DNA of 64,000 nt from Hofstenia miamia (Eukaryota; Xenacoelomorpha; Acoela). Position numbers and translations under genes: made by a program. Position 1 is the stretch's first letter. Every line of letters begins with the position of its first letter. Shown piece by piece: positions 38,769-51,300 of this stretch. Under the pieces are notes generated by a model, which did no database searches, had not been told where the DNA came from, and saw only the letters and a program-made list of their open reading frames with translations. The stretch lies in assembly GCA_004352715.1 (NCBI GenBank), contig SCFE01000022.1, positions 981,161 through 1,045,160 on the forward strand. Reading direction: 5' to 3'.

Positions 38769-41700
38769 CTAAGCAAATCATGAAAATATTTCATTATGTA
38801 AATCAAATATTAAAAGTTCTTGACCCAATTAAGTCATCAAAACTATTAAAATTTACAGTAAAGAAGTACGTAACATTATAAATATGTGCAGTTCGAGTTT
38901 GATTCAATCTTGAAATATCAGCGATTCTTGAGTTCTTGTCAAAAACAAGACATTAATGGGATTAAACGATCCCCCATCATGACCCACAAAAATGTCAATG
39001 CAGTCATCTCTAAGAAAACTTATCCTCCGATATAATTTATTGTGGAATCTATCTTGTGAAGATGCTTCTTTCCCTGAAATCATCAGCTATCCATGCATTT
39101 GTTTGATTCTAAATTTCTGACAAATTTTTCCAGAATGTCTTCGTATTGCCATGGGCCATCATAAGTATCTTTAACATCTTCGGATATTGACATAGTTTGA
39201 AATATTCGGAATGAATTGAATTAATTTAATTAGATCGTTGGCAGTGTTCAAAGCAAGCGATTTGTTTTTCAATTTGAGATATAGCCATATTCGGTTCATA
39301 GCCATCGTTTTTAGAGGTAGTGCGGGACATATCCAGATGCATGTCGAACACACTTAAAATGGGTCACTGTCCGATTTTCAGACGATTATTCCTTGAATAG
39401 GGTCTGAAGTTCATGATTACATCGCTTCGGTCTTCACATATTCGCTATGGGGTTGGTCAATTTTTTCATTGAACATCACAATAACGTAAACACTGTTTAG
39501 AGACATCGTTGAGCTTATGGCCAGACAACCTTTTACAATGGCACCAGTAGACAATTAGTTGTAGAAAACTGAATTAAAAATAATTTCAGTTTCTGAAAGG
39601 CATTCATTAAAAGCTCCATACAGTCCATTTGCTTACATGTACCTCATAAATTTTCTACTGAAAACAAATTCAATGCAGTTCTTTGTGTTACTTTGACAGA
39701 TTTCGAGTGCAGTCGAGTGAGCTCGTATATGTATTTTCAACATATTAAGGCAGATTAAATATTTGATATTTTTTCGAGAAGTTTGGAGCCAAACACAGTG
39801 TTTTGGATTCTTCTATCAATAGTTATGATTGACATTGATAGAACCTCTCTCCTTTCAAATGGCATATGGATTTTCATAAACTAGTAATAGGTAGAACATA
39901 AAATTCCAAAATAGTACATGATTATTATTCAGGAATATTCTGTAAAAATTACCAAGAATCATTTTTCTATCAGGCAAGCGTACATTAGGCCATGGTTAGA
40001 CTAGTGATTGGTTCAAAAGTGATCTATCACATTTGAAAGAATTGCACGTCTAACCACCCGAGATAATTAGCGATGTGACGATCACAAGGAAATCGAACTC
40101 GCACGATTTCACTTTTAAGCATATCACAACGTGATTGGTAGCAAGGAAAGTTACAAAATCACGTCATATCACTAATTATCTGGGTGGTTTGATTTGTGAT
40201 TTTCGCAAATTGTGACTGATCACGCGTGACCAATTACGCAGTCTAACCGTAGCCTTAGTATACTTCGATAAAACAAGCTAACTAAATCAATGAATATATT
40301 CTTTGATTTTATGCAAAAACTCTTAACTTCAACAATTTTATAGCAACGTCTGAAAATGTTACAATAGTTCAGAGGCAAGCTTCTTTAAATAAATAATTAT
40401 CTCAAATGTTGGCAAAGATGAAGCACGCGTAAGCATGATCATAGAATAATTTTAATTTTACAGTTCGCGGCACCAACGAGGGTAGAAAAAAACTTGGGTA
40501 TTTCGCGTATAAAGTATAGATTAATCGATAACGATTATTTTGAGCCCTCATATGTTTTTTCCGCAATTCATTTGACGAAGTTATGGCCACATTGCCGTTT
40601 CAATACAAAATGGGCCTAAGAGTGCATAAGTCGGTGTTTTTTAAACGGTCTGTTGTCTTACATGGATTATTTAATCCTCTTCTACTCTCGAGGATCTATA
40701 ATATTTTGCATATGTTAACATTTACGTAATTTTGCTTGACATTTGTATTTTAACATAGAAGTTGTATTAGTTTCTGCATCATTAGATATTTAGATGTTGT
40801 AATATTTCAATTTATTGTTTTTTAGAATATTTCATCCATTTTAACTCCAAAAAACATTTGGGGCTGTGTAGGAGGCATTAATTTGACAAATGAAGAATCT
40901 AATACATCATCAGAGAGTTCGGAACGAGTTTTATTATTGGTCAAAATTATAGCGCTTTAGCGAATCAAATTCAGTTTCAAAATAAGCAAAATACCCTCGA
41001 TGGTGTCGCGCACTGTTAACAACTAATAGATTAAATGCTTTTTTACAAGAGTCAAAGTTGCATGAAACTTATTTGAAAAAAGTAAACAATTACTTCTCGA
41101 ACTGGCGCGGAACCAACGCACATTCCACTAAGAGTGAGCTTTAAGGGCTTGCTGTTCTCAAGGTAGCATAAGAGGTTTTCATATCTAATGTCCGCACTTA
41201 GATGCTGAGGGTGGAAAACGATTTGACAGATAAGTTCCATGTTGGGCGAAATGTAGCCTTTGACAGGTGAAATTTCGAAATCTGGACCAAATTTTGCGGA
41301 GTCCCAGTGGAAACTAAATACCATTCAACACACGTCTTAAAGAAACGGATTACCTAATGCCGATGTCCCCCGTGTTTTTCATGATCAGCTTCCGTGTACT
41401 TGAGCTGTTTAACATTACTGCACCGAAAGAGATAATTTCGTTATCAAGAACAACTTCGATTGCTTGACAACTGCCACTGAGTGCAAATAAGGGACAAGTG
41501 TATTCACCCATTTCTATTAACACCTAAAATCAATCCCTTTGAATATTAGTTTGCAAATTTACATGAATTAACATTTAGAATTTAGGATTTAACAAAATTA
41601 GGTTATTTGAAGCAAAGAAAAGAAGTATGTATGATAGTTCTAGTTTGAGAAACGAACATCATTGCAAAAAAACTAGATTTCATAAACAAAGATTCGAAAA

Positions 41701-42296
41701 ATATTATCATTAAAAGCATAGATAAAAATCCTAGCAAACTAAAGCAACTTTTATATATATAATAAATTTTTATTTTATGTCAATTGCTTTGGTTTTCTTT
41801 TAGGATCTCGGCTTTTAAAGGGCAGTTGTTGTGATTATTAAATTAGCATCAAATGAAATAAACATAAAAACAAATAAGTTTTTACACCGATTAAACTTAA
41901 ATCTATTTGAATATGGTTACACACACTTACATCCTAAATTTATTTAAAACATATATATGATGAGAAAGATTTTCGGTAACACAGTCATTTACTGAATGAG
42001 CAGATAGTGCATTTTGATTAAAAAAACTAACAATAACATAAATGAAACTATCATACACCGATAGTGGTAAACAATATATTTTGATGACTTCAACCACTTC
42101 CAATTATTCAATATAACAAATATAGCAAATTTCTGTCATATTCTTGGTTTTACAGAAAGCCCATGGCCATTTTAATGGCTTGCAAAATTTATATGTAATA
42201 AATAGTAACAGATCTTTGAAATGGTATTTCAAACAATTGACTACAAATTGCTAAATACTATTGTTTAATATAATATCAAATTAATAATAATAATGA

Positions 42297-42329
<33 letters not shown>

Positions 42330-45300
42330 TAATTATTTCTTATCTTAAATCTCGAAATAAAAAAGGAACAAAATTATAAACATTTCAGAAGAAAAATTAA
42401 AAAAATTTTGTTATCCAAACAATCACTATTAGGAATATCAAACACATTCAGCGCATGGACAGATTTCATTTGACATGTGAAATTTACGCCCTTTAAGTAA
42501 GTGCATATTTTTAATTTTGTAAATATACATGTATAGTAGTTTGTAGTATTTGTTTGTTTGTTTATTTTAGCAATAAATTTGCTTGACTATTAAATACCGT
42601 TTTCTAGAGATGAATCTGAATAAGCAAAGTTAAGCTTACTTCCTTAATGTGCAGACGATTTTTTAAAAATATGAAAAAGTCACAATTAACGTTCAAAATC
42701 AAATTTTAGTTGTTCCTGAGGTAACAAACTTACTCCAAACTTAGTTCAAGAGTCAAGGCTTATTTTAGTCTATTCTACAGCAGATCGCCAGGCCGTGATT
42801 GATGTAGCCCTTAACTCTCTTGCTTAAACATCGAATCAAACATATGAATATATAAAGAAGGCTTACTTCTTCTATGAAAGGCAAAATTCTTGACTTTGGA
42901 TAAAAGCGTATTTGGACATCAATCCGTCCCTTGGGCTTTAGATTAATATCAGTTTCGGGAGAAAATTTTACCACTCCCAACGCTTTTAAGCCCGGGCTGG
43001 CAAAACTAGGGACAATGCTAAAATCAACTGGCGCCAAACTGTTATTAATCAATGGAACTACGATTTGTGTCGATTGACCCAATTGCACTGCACCCAAACT
43101 CGCAATTTTATTTTTCGAAGTTGACACATCAACCTAAAATATGGAGATGTTATGTTTAAAGTAGAATCAAACAATAATATCATGATTCTTGGCAAAAAAA
43201 TATTATATTTAAAAATTTTTTTGAACTACATGATAATTCATTTTAAAAAACTTTTTCACAAATTTTCAAATATGTTTTTTTATGAATTCCAATTTACAAA
43301 AATTTATTAAATGATATATCAACAAGGACGCAAAATAACAGAATATACATGTATTCCTAGTATTTACATTAAGGAAACAACCTGATTCTATACTATAGCT
43401 ATTTTCTCGCATGTGAAATAAAAAATAACATTGCATTTATCTGGTTTTTTAACTGCTAGCTTAGAAGCTGCGAAAATGAAATCTAATTGCATATTTCAAT
43501 TGAATTTTTATTGGAAATGCGTTTATTTGAAAATTTTGCATATACCATGCTGGTCAAAATTTAGCATAATATCATTTTATAGTTGCTAAATCCTAGTTTT
43601 TTATCATTTACAATCACAATATGCGAGGTATATTGTAAAAAAAGTAAAAAATTGTAAGGGTAGTATTATTACTATATCAGTATGTAGTTGGACCACTTTT
43701 GCCTTTAGCACTGCTTCAATATGATCTGGCCTGGACTACACAAAAGTACGGTAGTATTCCAGTGTGATATTGTTCAGCCAAACTTGTTCGATCTTCTCTA
43801 TCAGATCTTTTTCTGATGAAAGATGTAGATCTGCAATCTTTTTCTTCTAAAGTGCCCAACAAATCTCTATTGGATTGAGGTCTATTGAGATTCCAGGCCA
43901 TGGTGATAGAATATGTATTTCTTCATTTTGTTCAACCTAGCAGTAAGGCAAGGAACCCCATCATGTTGGAAAACACATTTTTCGAAACATTTTTTTGCTT
44001 AAATAATAGTTTTATAGAGTTTAATGCTAATTAACAGCAATGATGCTAAACTTTTGGACAGCATGGTATACAGCATTTGATTACTTTAAAGCACGTCTGG
44101 AATTTTAAGATTTGACCTACTGTTTCAGTGAGATGAGGTCAGTGGCTTGTTAATTAGGCCTACTTGCAATTGATTACTCCTAACAACCAAACAAAATAAG
44201 AGGGTTTAATTTATACCTGTAACAAAATAGGTATGTAATTAGTTTCATATCAAGTAGACTTGTTTAACTTTCTATAAGAAACCAACAAAGCATGAGATAC
44301 AGTTGCGTCGAATTTATGTAGAAATTTCCAAACCTTTAGTTCACATCCACATCCTGATACATCAACATCCATAGTTGTAAGTCCATTTAAGACAAATGGG
44401 ATTGTTTCTTGGAACTTGCCAACGGTCTTGGGTTTAAATAAAATGTCAATATTGTAAGACTTTCCAGGCTCCAAAATATCAGCATCATGCACTACTTCCA
44501 AAACTTCTGTACTTTTAAAAGCACACTTCAAACTAAAGTAACAAAATATTGATGGCGTAAGACAACAAAATGTGTCAAAACTCCACCTACTAGAACATTC
44601 TAATTCAAATTTGAAGAATTAAGAATCAATTGATGTATTGTTTAGGCCACGGTTAGACTAGTGATTGGTTCAAAAGTGATCTGTCACATTTTGATTGAAT
44701 CGCATGTCTAACCACTCGAGATAATTAGCGATGTGACGATCACAAAGAAATCGTGCGCGTTCGATTTCCTTGTTATCATCACATCGCTAATTATCTCGGG
44801 TGGTTAGACGTGCAACGCTTTCAAAAGTGACAGATCACTTTTAACCACTCACCTAGTCTAACCGTGGCCTTAGGAAACTATTAGATTATATAAAATATAT
44901 TTAATCAATAAATATAAAATATATATTTACCTGACAGTTCTCACATCATTATTTTCAATTACAAGGGTTGCTCTCTTAACCGGCATTCCGGGTTTATAAA
45001 TAAATGTGTAACCGAAGTTGTGGTTGAGGAATGAAAACTTAACGCCTGGTGCTCTCGATTTGCCTTTTAACTTAAGTTTATAGGTTAAACCATTCTTTAT
45101 CTAAACGATATATGGTACAATAACAACCAAACAGTGAGATGAAAGAATGATTGAAAAATACCTGCAAGGTGGCTGAACAACCATTTAAATGAATCTTGCG
45201 CTGAGGAATCCATTCTAAACACGCCGTATCTTTCCCATCCCCCTCGATCTTTCCCCTCAATGGAGAAATGCGCAGAGTTTCCTTCTCTTCTGGCACATCT

Positions 45301-48300
45301 AAGATCCATTGATATTCAAATGTGTAGGTTCCATCATTGGTAATATCAAAGTCACGCACGCACTTCTCCTTTACGTCAACCTAAGCAAGAAATCAATGAA
45401 ATTATGGACTCTTCTGATCACAAACAATAGATTCCGAAGTAGTTAAATTTACATCATTCTGGAAGATCAATAAAGATCGTGATGAAATATAGGAATTGGG
45501 AACCTACCTCTCCAAGATTAATAATATTTTCAGCAACATTGTCCATTTTAATCCTGCACCCATCTTCATCGAAGGAGAAAAGGTTAGAGTTCATGGCATA
45601 CCCTTCGGCTTTTGCGGAAAGCTTTAAGAGGGTCATTTTGTGTTTCACGTTAATCTTCACTTCGAACAAAACTTCCTTCTGAACTTTTGATAAATAGGTA
45701 ACATTAAATGGTACTCTAAACAAACACAATGGGAGCAGTTCTTCTGGTCATTTACAAGAAAATTATTGGTGTTTCCAAATACAAAAACCATAGAAATTAA
45801 CTATAACTATAATTAATGGTGAAGATCAAAGTCAAAATTAGTTACCACTGATGTGAAAATGTCAAAAAAATCTATATGAATCATTCTCAATGATTATAAT
45901 AAAAACAAAGACATGTCAAAGACAATTATATCATTGCTTGACTCTTTCCAAATATTAAAAAGTAAATGACACATTCGAAAAATTGCAAACTAAATTCCAC
46001 TTACTTAGATAAAGGTTGAATTAGACCGGACATTGGTTTGACAACAATGGGTTCCCCTGTGTTGCAATCAAAAAGCGTCGAATCGTCGATGGTGAAACTG
46101 TAGGCCTGGTTTTCTTTATTGATGAGATGAAACACTTCTGATGCCTTATTTCCGACAAGAACTTGATTAAAATTGATGAAAGCTCTGTCCAATGATAATC
46201 TCGGTTCTATACATTTTCCAACAATAAGAAAGGCGACTTCAATGTCAAATTCCTCGATTGTAAAATTCCAGAAAGACTCAAACACTCCAAGTTCAATGGG
46301 CTTGAATTTGAAAGTCATCTAAAAAACGATCCGTAGAATAATAAAGCCGTCAAAAGGAAATTAACATTGAGTAGATGTCAATATCTTACTTCTACAAACT
46401 TGCCCGGTTCAATGACAGCGGTAGCCGGCTTACAAGTGAAAGGCAAAGTGAGCGTATTGCTGTTTTCAACTTTTGATTGCCGCCATTTAAAGGAATATGG
46501 GGACTTAGATGGATTAATGATACGAAAGGATCTAAAATTATCTTTGAATTTATCTTCTGAAGAATATACTTACTTCAGCTCAGTTCGATCGATTCCCAAC
46601 GACATGATTTCAATAACGCGGATGTTGCTGTCAAGCGCGGATGATGAAGGGGCGAAAGTTTTAACCACTTCCGTGTCCACTCTTGACGATATGTAGTCTG
46701 AATTGTCGATTTCAAAATGGCAATAAGGCATCAAACTTTTCCCTTGAACCGACAATACAGGTTCTTGTAGTCCATCTTCAAGATTTGGAATGCTAAATTA
46801 AACTTCCTCAAAATGCAGATTTGTACACAAGATCATTGACAAGGATATTTAGCAATTATCCTGTTGTCATAGAAATGCAATTTATACTTACGAGCAAAAC
46901 AACTTCGCATAATATTCACGGACATCTAACGGACTAAACCGGATCTTGAAATGACATGATGAATCAGGAGCAATTGTACCAGCCTTTGGCTCTATAGTAA
47001 AGCAAGTCGTTTCACGAGGCGATGCGGATAATCGTGTATTGAAATCACTGTCTTCGCGGACATAAGAGGCGCGCAACGACGTAACAGGCAAACGGGTGGC
47101 TGATGATTGAGACAAACTTACACTAAAAAGAATTTTGCATAAAATACATCAAAATAAAAACGTCTGAAATGTTTTAAAACAATGTCAAGGAAAATATTTC
47201 AGAAATGGAAAACAACAAACTTAGTAAACACCTGAAAATGAGGCGATTTTGAGGGACATGCAAGGGTTTCCAAGGAAATGAAACCATAAATATTTGCTTA
47301 ATTTAAATATGTTTGCATATCAACACTTGGTTTACAACCCTCTCGGAATCCACAAATCTAAAGGTTATTAAAACAATCCCTGCAGATGCTGTAAAACAAG
47401 TTATGATATGCCACCATCAGTTTTTTCTAAAATGAAATGAGTACATACCTTACAGAACCATCAGTATTTGTGTATTCTGACTTAGCGCTTGTAATTCTAG
47501 ACGTGGCAATGCACGTGGAAGGCCTTGTGCTTAAAACATAAGCACATGATTATATTGATCATAGACTTTATCCAAAAGTTTGAATATTTAAATAATGCAT
47601 GATGTCAAGATTGGAAAACTACAAGCATGTGTTCATCATTGAAATCTACTACAAAATATATGCCTGCCACTTCGTTTGACATTTGTTCGTTAATAAACTC
47701 TACACAATTAAAATAATATAGTTAAATATGAAATTACCTTAACCATAATATCATAATTTATAGTCCATTATCTTAAAGTGATAATTCTTGGACAGAGCAA
47801 GAGCATCCTTTATTAATATATCATACAAACTTCTTAACCTTAAAGAAGATCCAGCTAATTTTGATGAATTTGTAAAAATCAGATTTTAAAAAGAGTGATT
47901 TCCAAAAATCAGGCCTTAAGCACTAAACAAAATTTGGTTCAAATGTCGTCCTAAACAAAATCAAGTCTGTATCACTTCCCCAATTGACTCATCATTTTCA
48001 CATTACAATAAAAATTTCAGTACAACACAGAAATAGTTAATTAACCCTTTCAACTCGGATGGTACATTTATGTACCATTTAACTTCTTTTGTCCCATATA
48101 ATAGTAATCATCATAAACTTTATAAAACAACTTTACATTATATGTTTATGTACCATTTAACTTCTTTGTCCCATATAATAGTAATCATCATAAACTTTAT
48201 AAAAACAACTTTACATTATATGTTTTAGCCATCTAGAATCTAAAAATAATAATAATTACAGAAAAAAAATTTCGGGTTGAAAGGGTTAAACGAAGACAAG

Positions 48301-51300
48301 AATAAACAGCAAAAGACCTCAATTACCTTGTATTAAGAGGCATGGTGCTAGTTTTATTGCTAGGAGTCGGTGTTCTTGAAGAAATGCTTAATCTTGGCGA
48401 TGAAGTGTCTTTTTCAGCAAAACTCACGGATTTTAAATCGTCTGCCATTGCGTTCCAATTAAATTCTATAGTTATACCACCTGGATTAAACATAGAAAAT
48501 CTAAAATATAGCTAAATAATCCATTGGTGTTAATACCATTCATGTAAGATTTATGCTGCAATTACGATGTAAACTGCAGCTTAAATAAAGATATTATTTA
48601 AAAAAGAATAACTTTAAACTACTATACCACAAATATAGCTTAAGTTTGTGTTTGCATATCTATGTTCACTTTGATTGCAACAACGTAAACTTTTATAACA
48701 TTTTAAGAAAACGTATAGTTGAGTGAATTATGATATGATATGATAGTAAAGTCTTAACAAAACAGCTGCAAATTCTGCAATATTAAATTTCCAATTGAAA
48801 TGTTTAATAGATTATGCATGTGGACCAGGGGCGTACGCGGGATTTTCTGACGGGGGAATATTAAGAAAATGAACCCTAAAAATGCATTTCACGATCCTAG
48901 ATTTTAAATTTTTTACGAAAAACTTTTTGATTTATCCAGTCAAAATCAAATTTGGAAACCTGACAGGGGGACGTTCCACCATGTCCCCTGCTGCGTATGC
49001 CCCTGATGTGGACATTCAAAATATTAATATCAAATGTTAGTAGAATTTGTTAAATGAATAACTCCGGCTTGAATCCAATTGATACGAGTATTGACTTAAA
49101 GCCTTACTCATATACACGTGACTGAAACATAAGAGTATCTTTAAAATTGATATTTGTGCCACTGGATGAGTTTATTTGGAATTTGCATCTTTGACAAACT
49201 GCAGAGTAATGTAACTCGACATCTCTCGTTGACCCATCGACTTCGGAATGCTCCGGTTCTGGAGAAACGTGTACAACTTTTCTTTTAAATGGAGGATTTT
49301 GACTAATTGACAAACTTTTAGCAGTCTTCGAGCTCTTAGTCCGCTCTGCGCTTGTGCTAAATTCACATTATTAATCTAACGTCTAGTAACAATAGATGAT
49401 GACGCTCTACAACGATTATTGCGTTCCAAACAGACTTGTCAACGAGCCGACATTTCCAAGCGCGCTCGGCTCATTTAAATTTTGTTTAAGTTCGGCTCGG
49501 CTCGGCTCCGTTCGAGACATAAAATCTTTGAATGAGGCTCGTTTTAACTCGGTATTTTTTTAAAAATATTGTGCTCAAAGAATTTTTTACATAGCTCTTC
49601 CTATTATTTAATAAACATTTCTTAAATAAGATTATAGGAAAGGCATACTGACTGCAAAAAATAAGAAAAATCTTTATAATCAAATTAACAAGCAGAACTA
49701 TAAACTTGCTTTACCTAAAATAGGCTCGTTTTGGGGTCGTTGTATATCAAATACTGTGCTCAAGCTCGGATCGGCTCGGCTCGTTGACAAGTCTGGTTCC
49801 AAATACATTGACAAAATCTGAAAACGCAAGATATCAAAATTAAATTATTTGATGTAGCTGCTGGAATGTTTAACAATTTTTAAATATCTCTCCATAAAAA
49901 ACAATTGAAAATTACATGCACAAGTAGATATTAGAAAGTCGTAAATCTATGGAAGCCCAATCGATTTTTAACTTCCTTTCGCATTTCGTGAAATATAAAT
50001 TCTTAAATTTGACCCTATCCTTCAAATAGTTTGTTACAAGTATGCAGTTTTCAAGCAACTAAAGTTAAATTACCCACTATTAATTCAAAAATAATTTAAC
50101 AAATCAAAAGTATTGGGTAGCCAGAACTTTCATATGTAAAAGAAATAAACAAACCATTGCAATAGTACATTTCTTATGAATTAAATAAAATTTATGAGAA
50201 AGAAATCGGTAAACTTCTGGTGGAATACCATATTCTGCATGCAAGTTATGTCAAGATGCATTTTTTATCATTTTATTAGAAATATGGAAAAACAATTACA
50301 CCTACATGTGAAAGCCAAAAACAAAAAGTTAATAAATGAGTCTTGTGTGTATATAAGGTACAACAAAATGATGTTATGAATTGAGAGTGACCATTATAAG
50401 TTATTCCTGTTGGCTCTTCCTGACAGTGGCGGAAGTGGATTTGTTTTGAAAAAAATAATGTTATGAATTGAGAGTGACCATTATAAGTTATTCCTGTTGG
50501 TTCTTCCTGACAGTGGCGGAAGTGGATTTGTTTTGAAAAAAATGATGTTATGAATTGAGAGTGACCATTATAAGTTATTCCTGTTGGTTCTTCCTGACAG
50601 TGGCGGAAGTGGATTTGTTTTGAAAAAATAATGTTATGAATTGAGAGGTGACCATTATAAGTTATTCCTGTTGGTTCTTCCTGACAGTGGCGGAAGTGGA
50701 TTTGTTTTGAAAAAAATGATGTTATGAATTGAGAGTGACCATTATAAGTTATTCCTGTTGGTTCTTCCTGACAGTGGCGGAAGTGGATTTGTTTTGAAAA
50801 AAATAATGTTATGAATTGAGAGTGACCATTATAAGTTATTCCTGTTGGTTCTTCCTGACAGTGGCGGAAGTGGATTTGTTTTGAAATGTATGTAATCAGA
50901 GCTACTCATCTGGTATGCAATGAAATAATGTTATTCAACTGGTTACACAGTCGCTGTGACATGATATTTGCTAGATTTGCATTATGTTAATACTTCCTTT
51001 TATATTTATTGCCTTCTCAGATAACATCATATTCGGGCTTGTTTTAACAAAAAGTAAGCAACTCATCTCAAAAAAAGTCCCACAAAAGAAACATGGCGGA
51101 ATTATATATTATACTTCTAGGCGTGGAATCTATGAAATCTAGGTTATACTAGAGGTTTGGGTGCGAAATCAAAGATTTCTCCATGGGTACTTCAAGCTGT
51201 AGCTATTGCCAAATTGGCACAGAGGTTTAAAGAACCATCTTCAAAAAGTCTAAAATATTGTACCATAAAGCACTGATACGTCACACAAATATTTCTAATG

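Noticed and set aside
46367-46696. Plus-strand frames over HYDIN exons (also 38538-38783, 45479-45682, 52846-53034, 55474-55719)
   Set aside because: Antisense of homologous HYDIN exons.
50365-50886. CRISPR-like array
   Set aside because: Repeats are contiguous 87-bp units with no unique spacers, in a eukaryotic intron.
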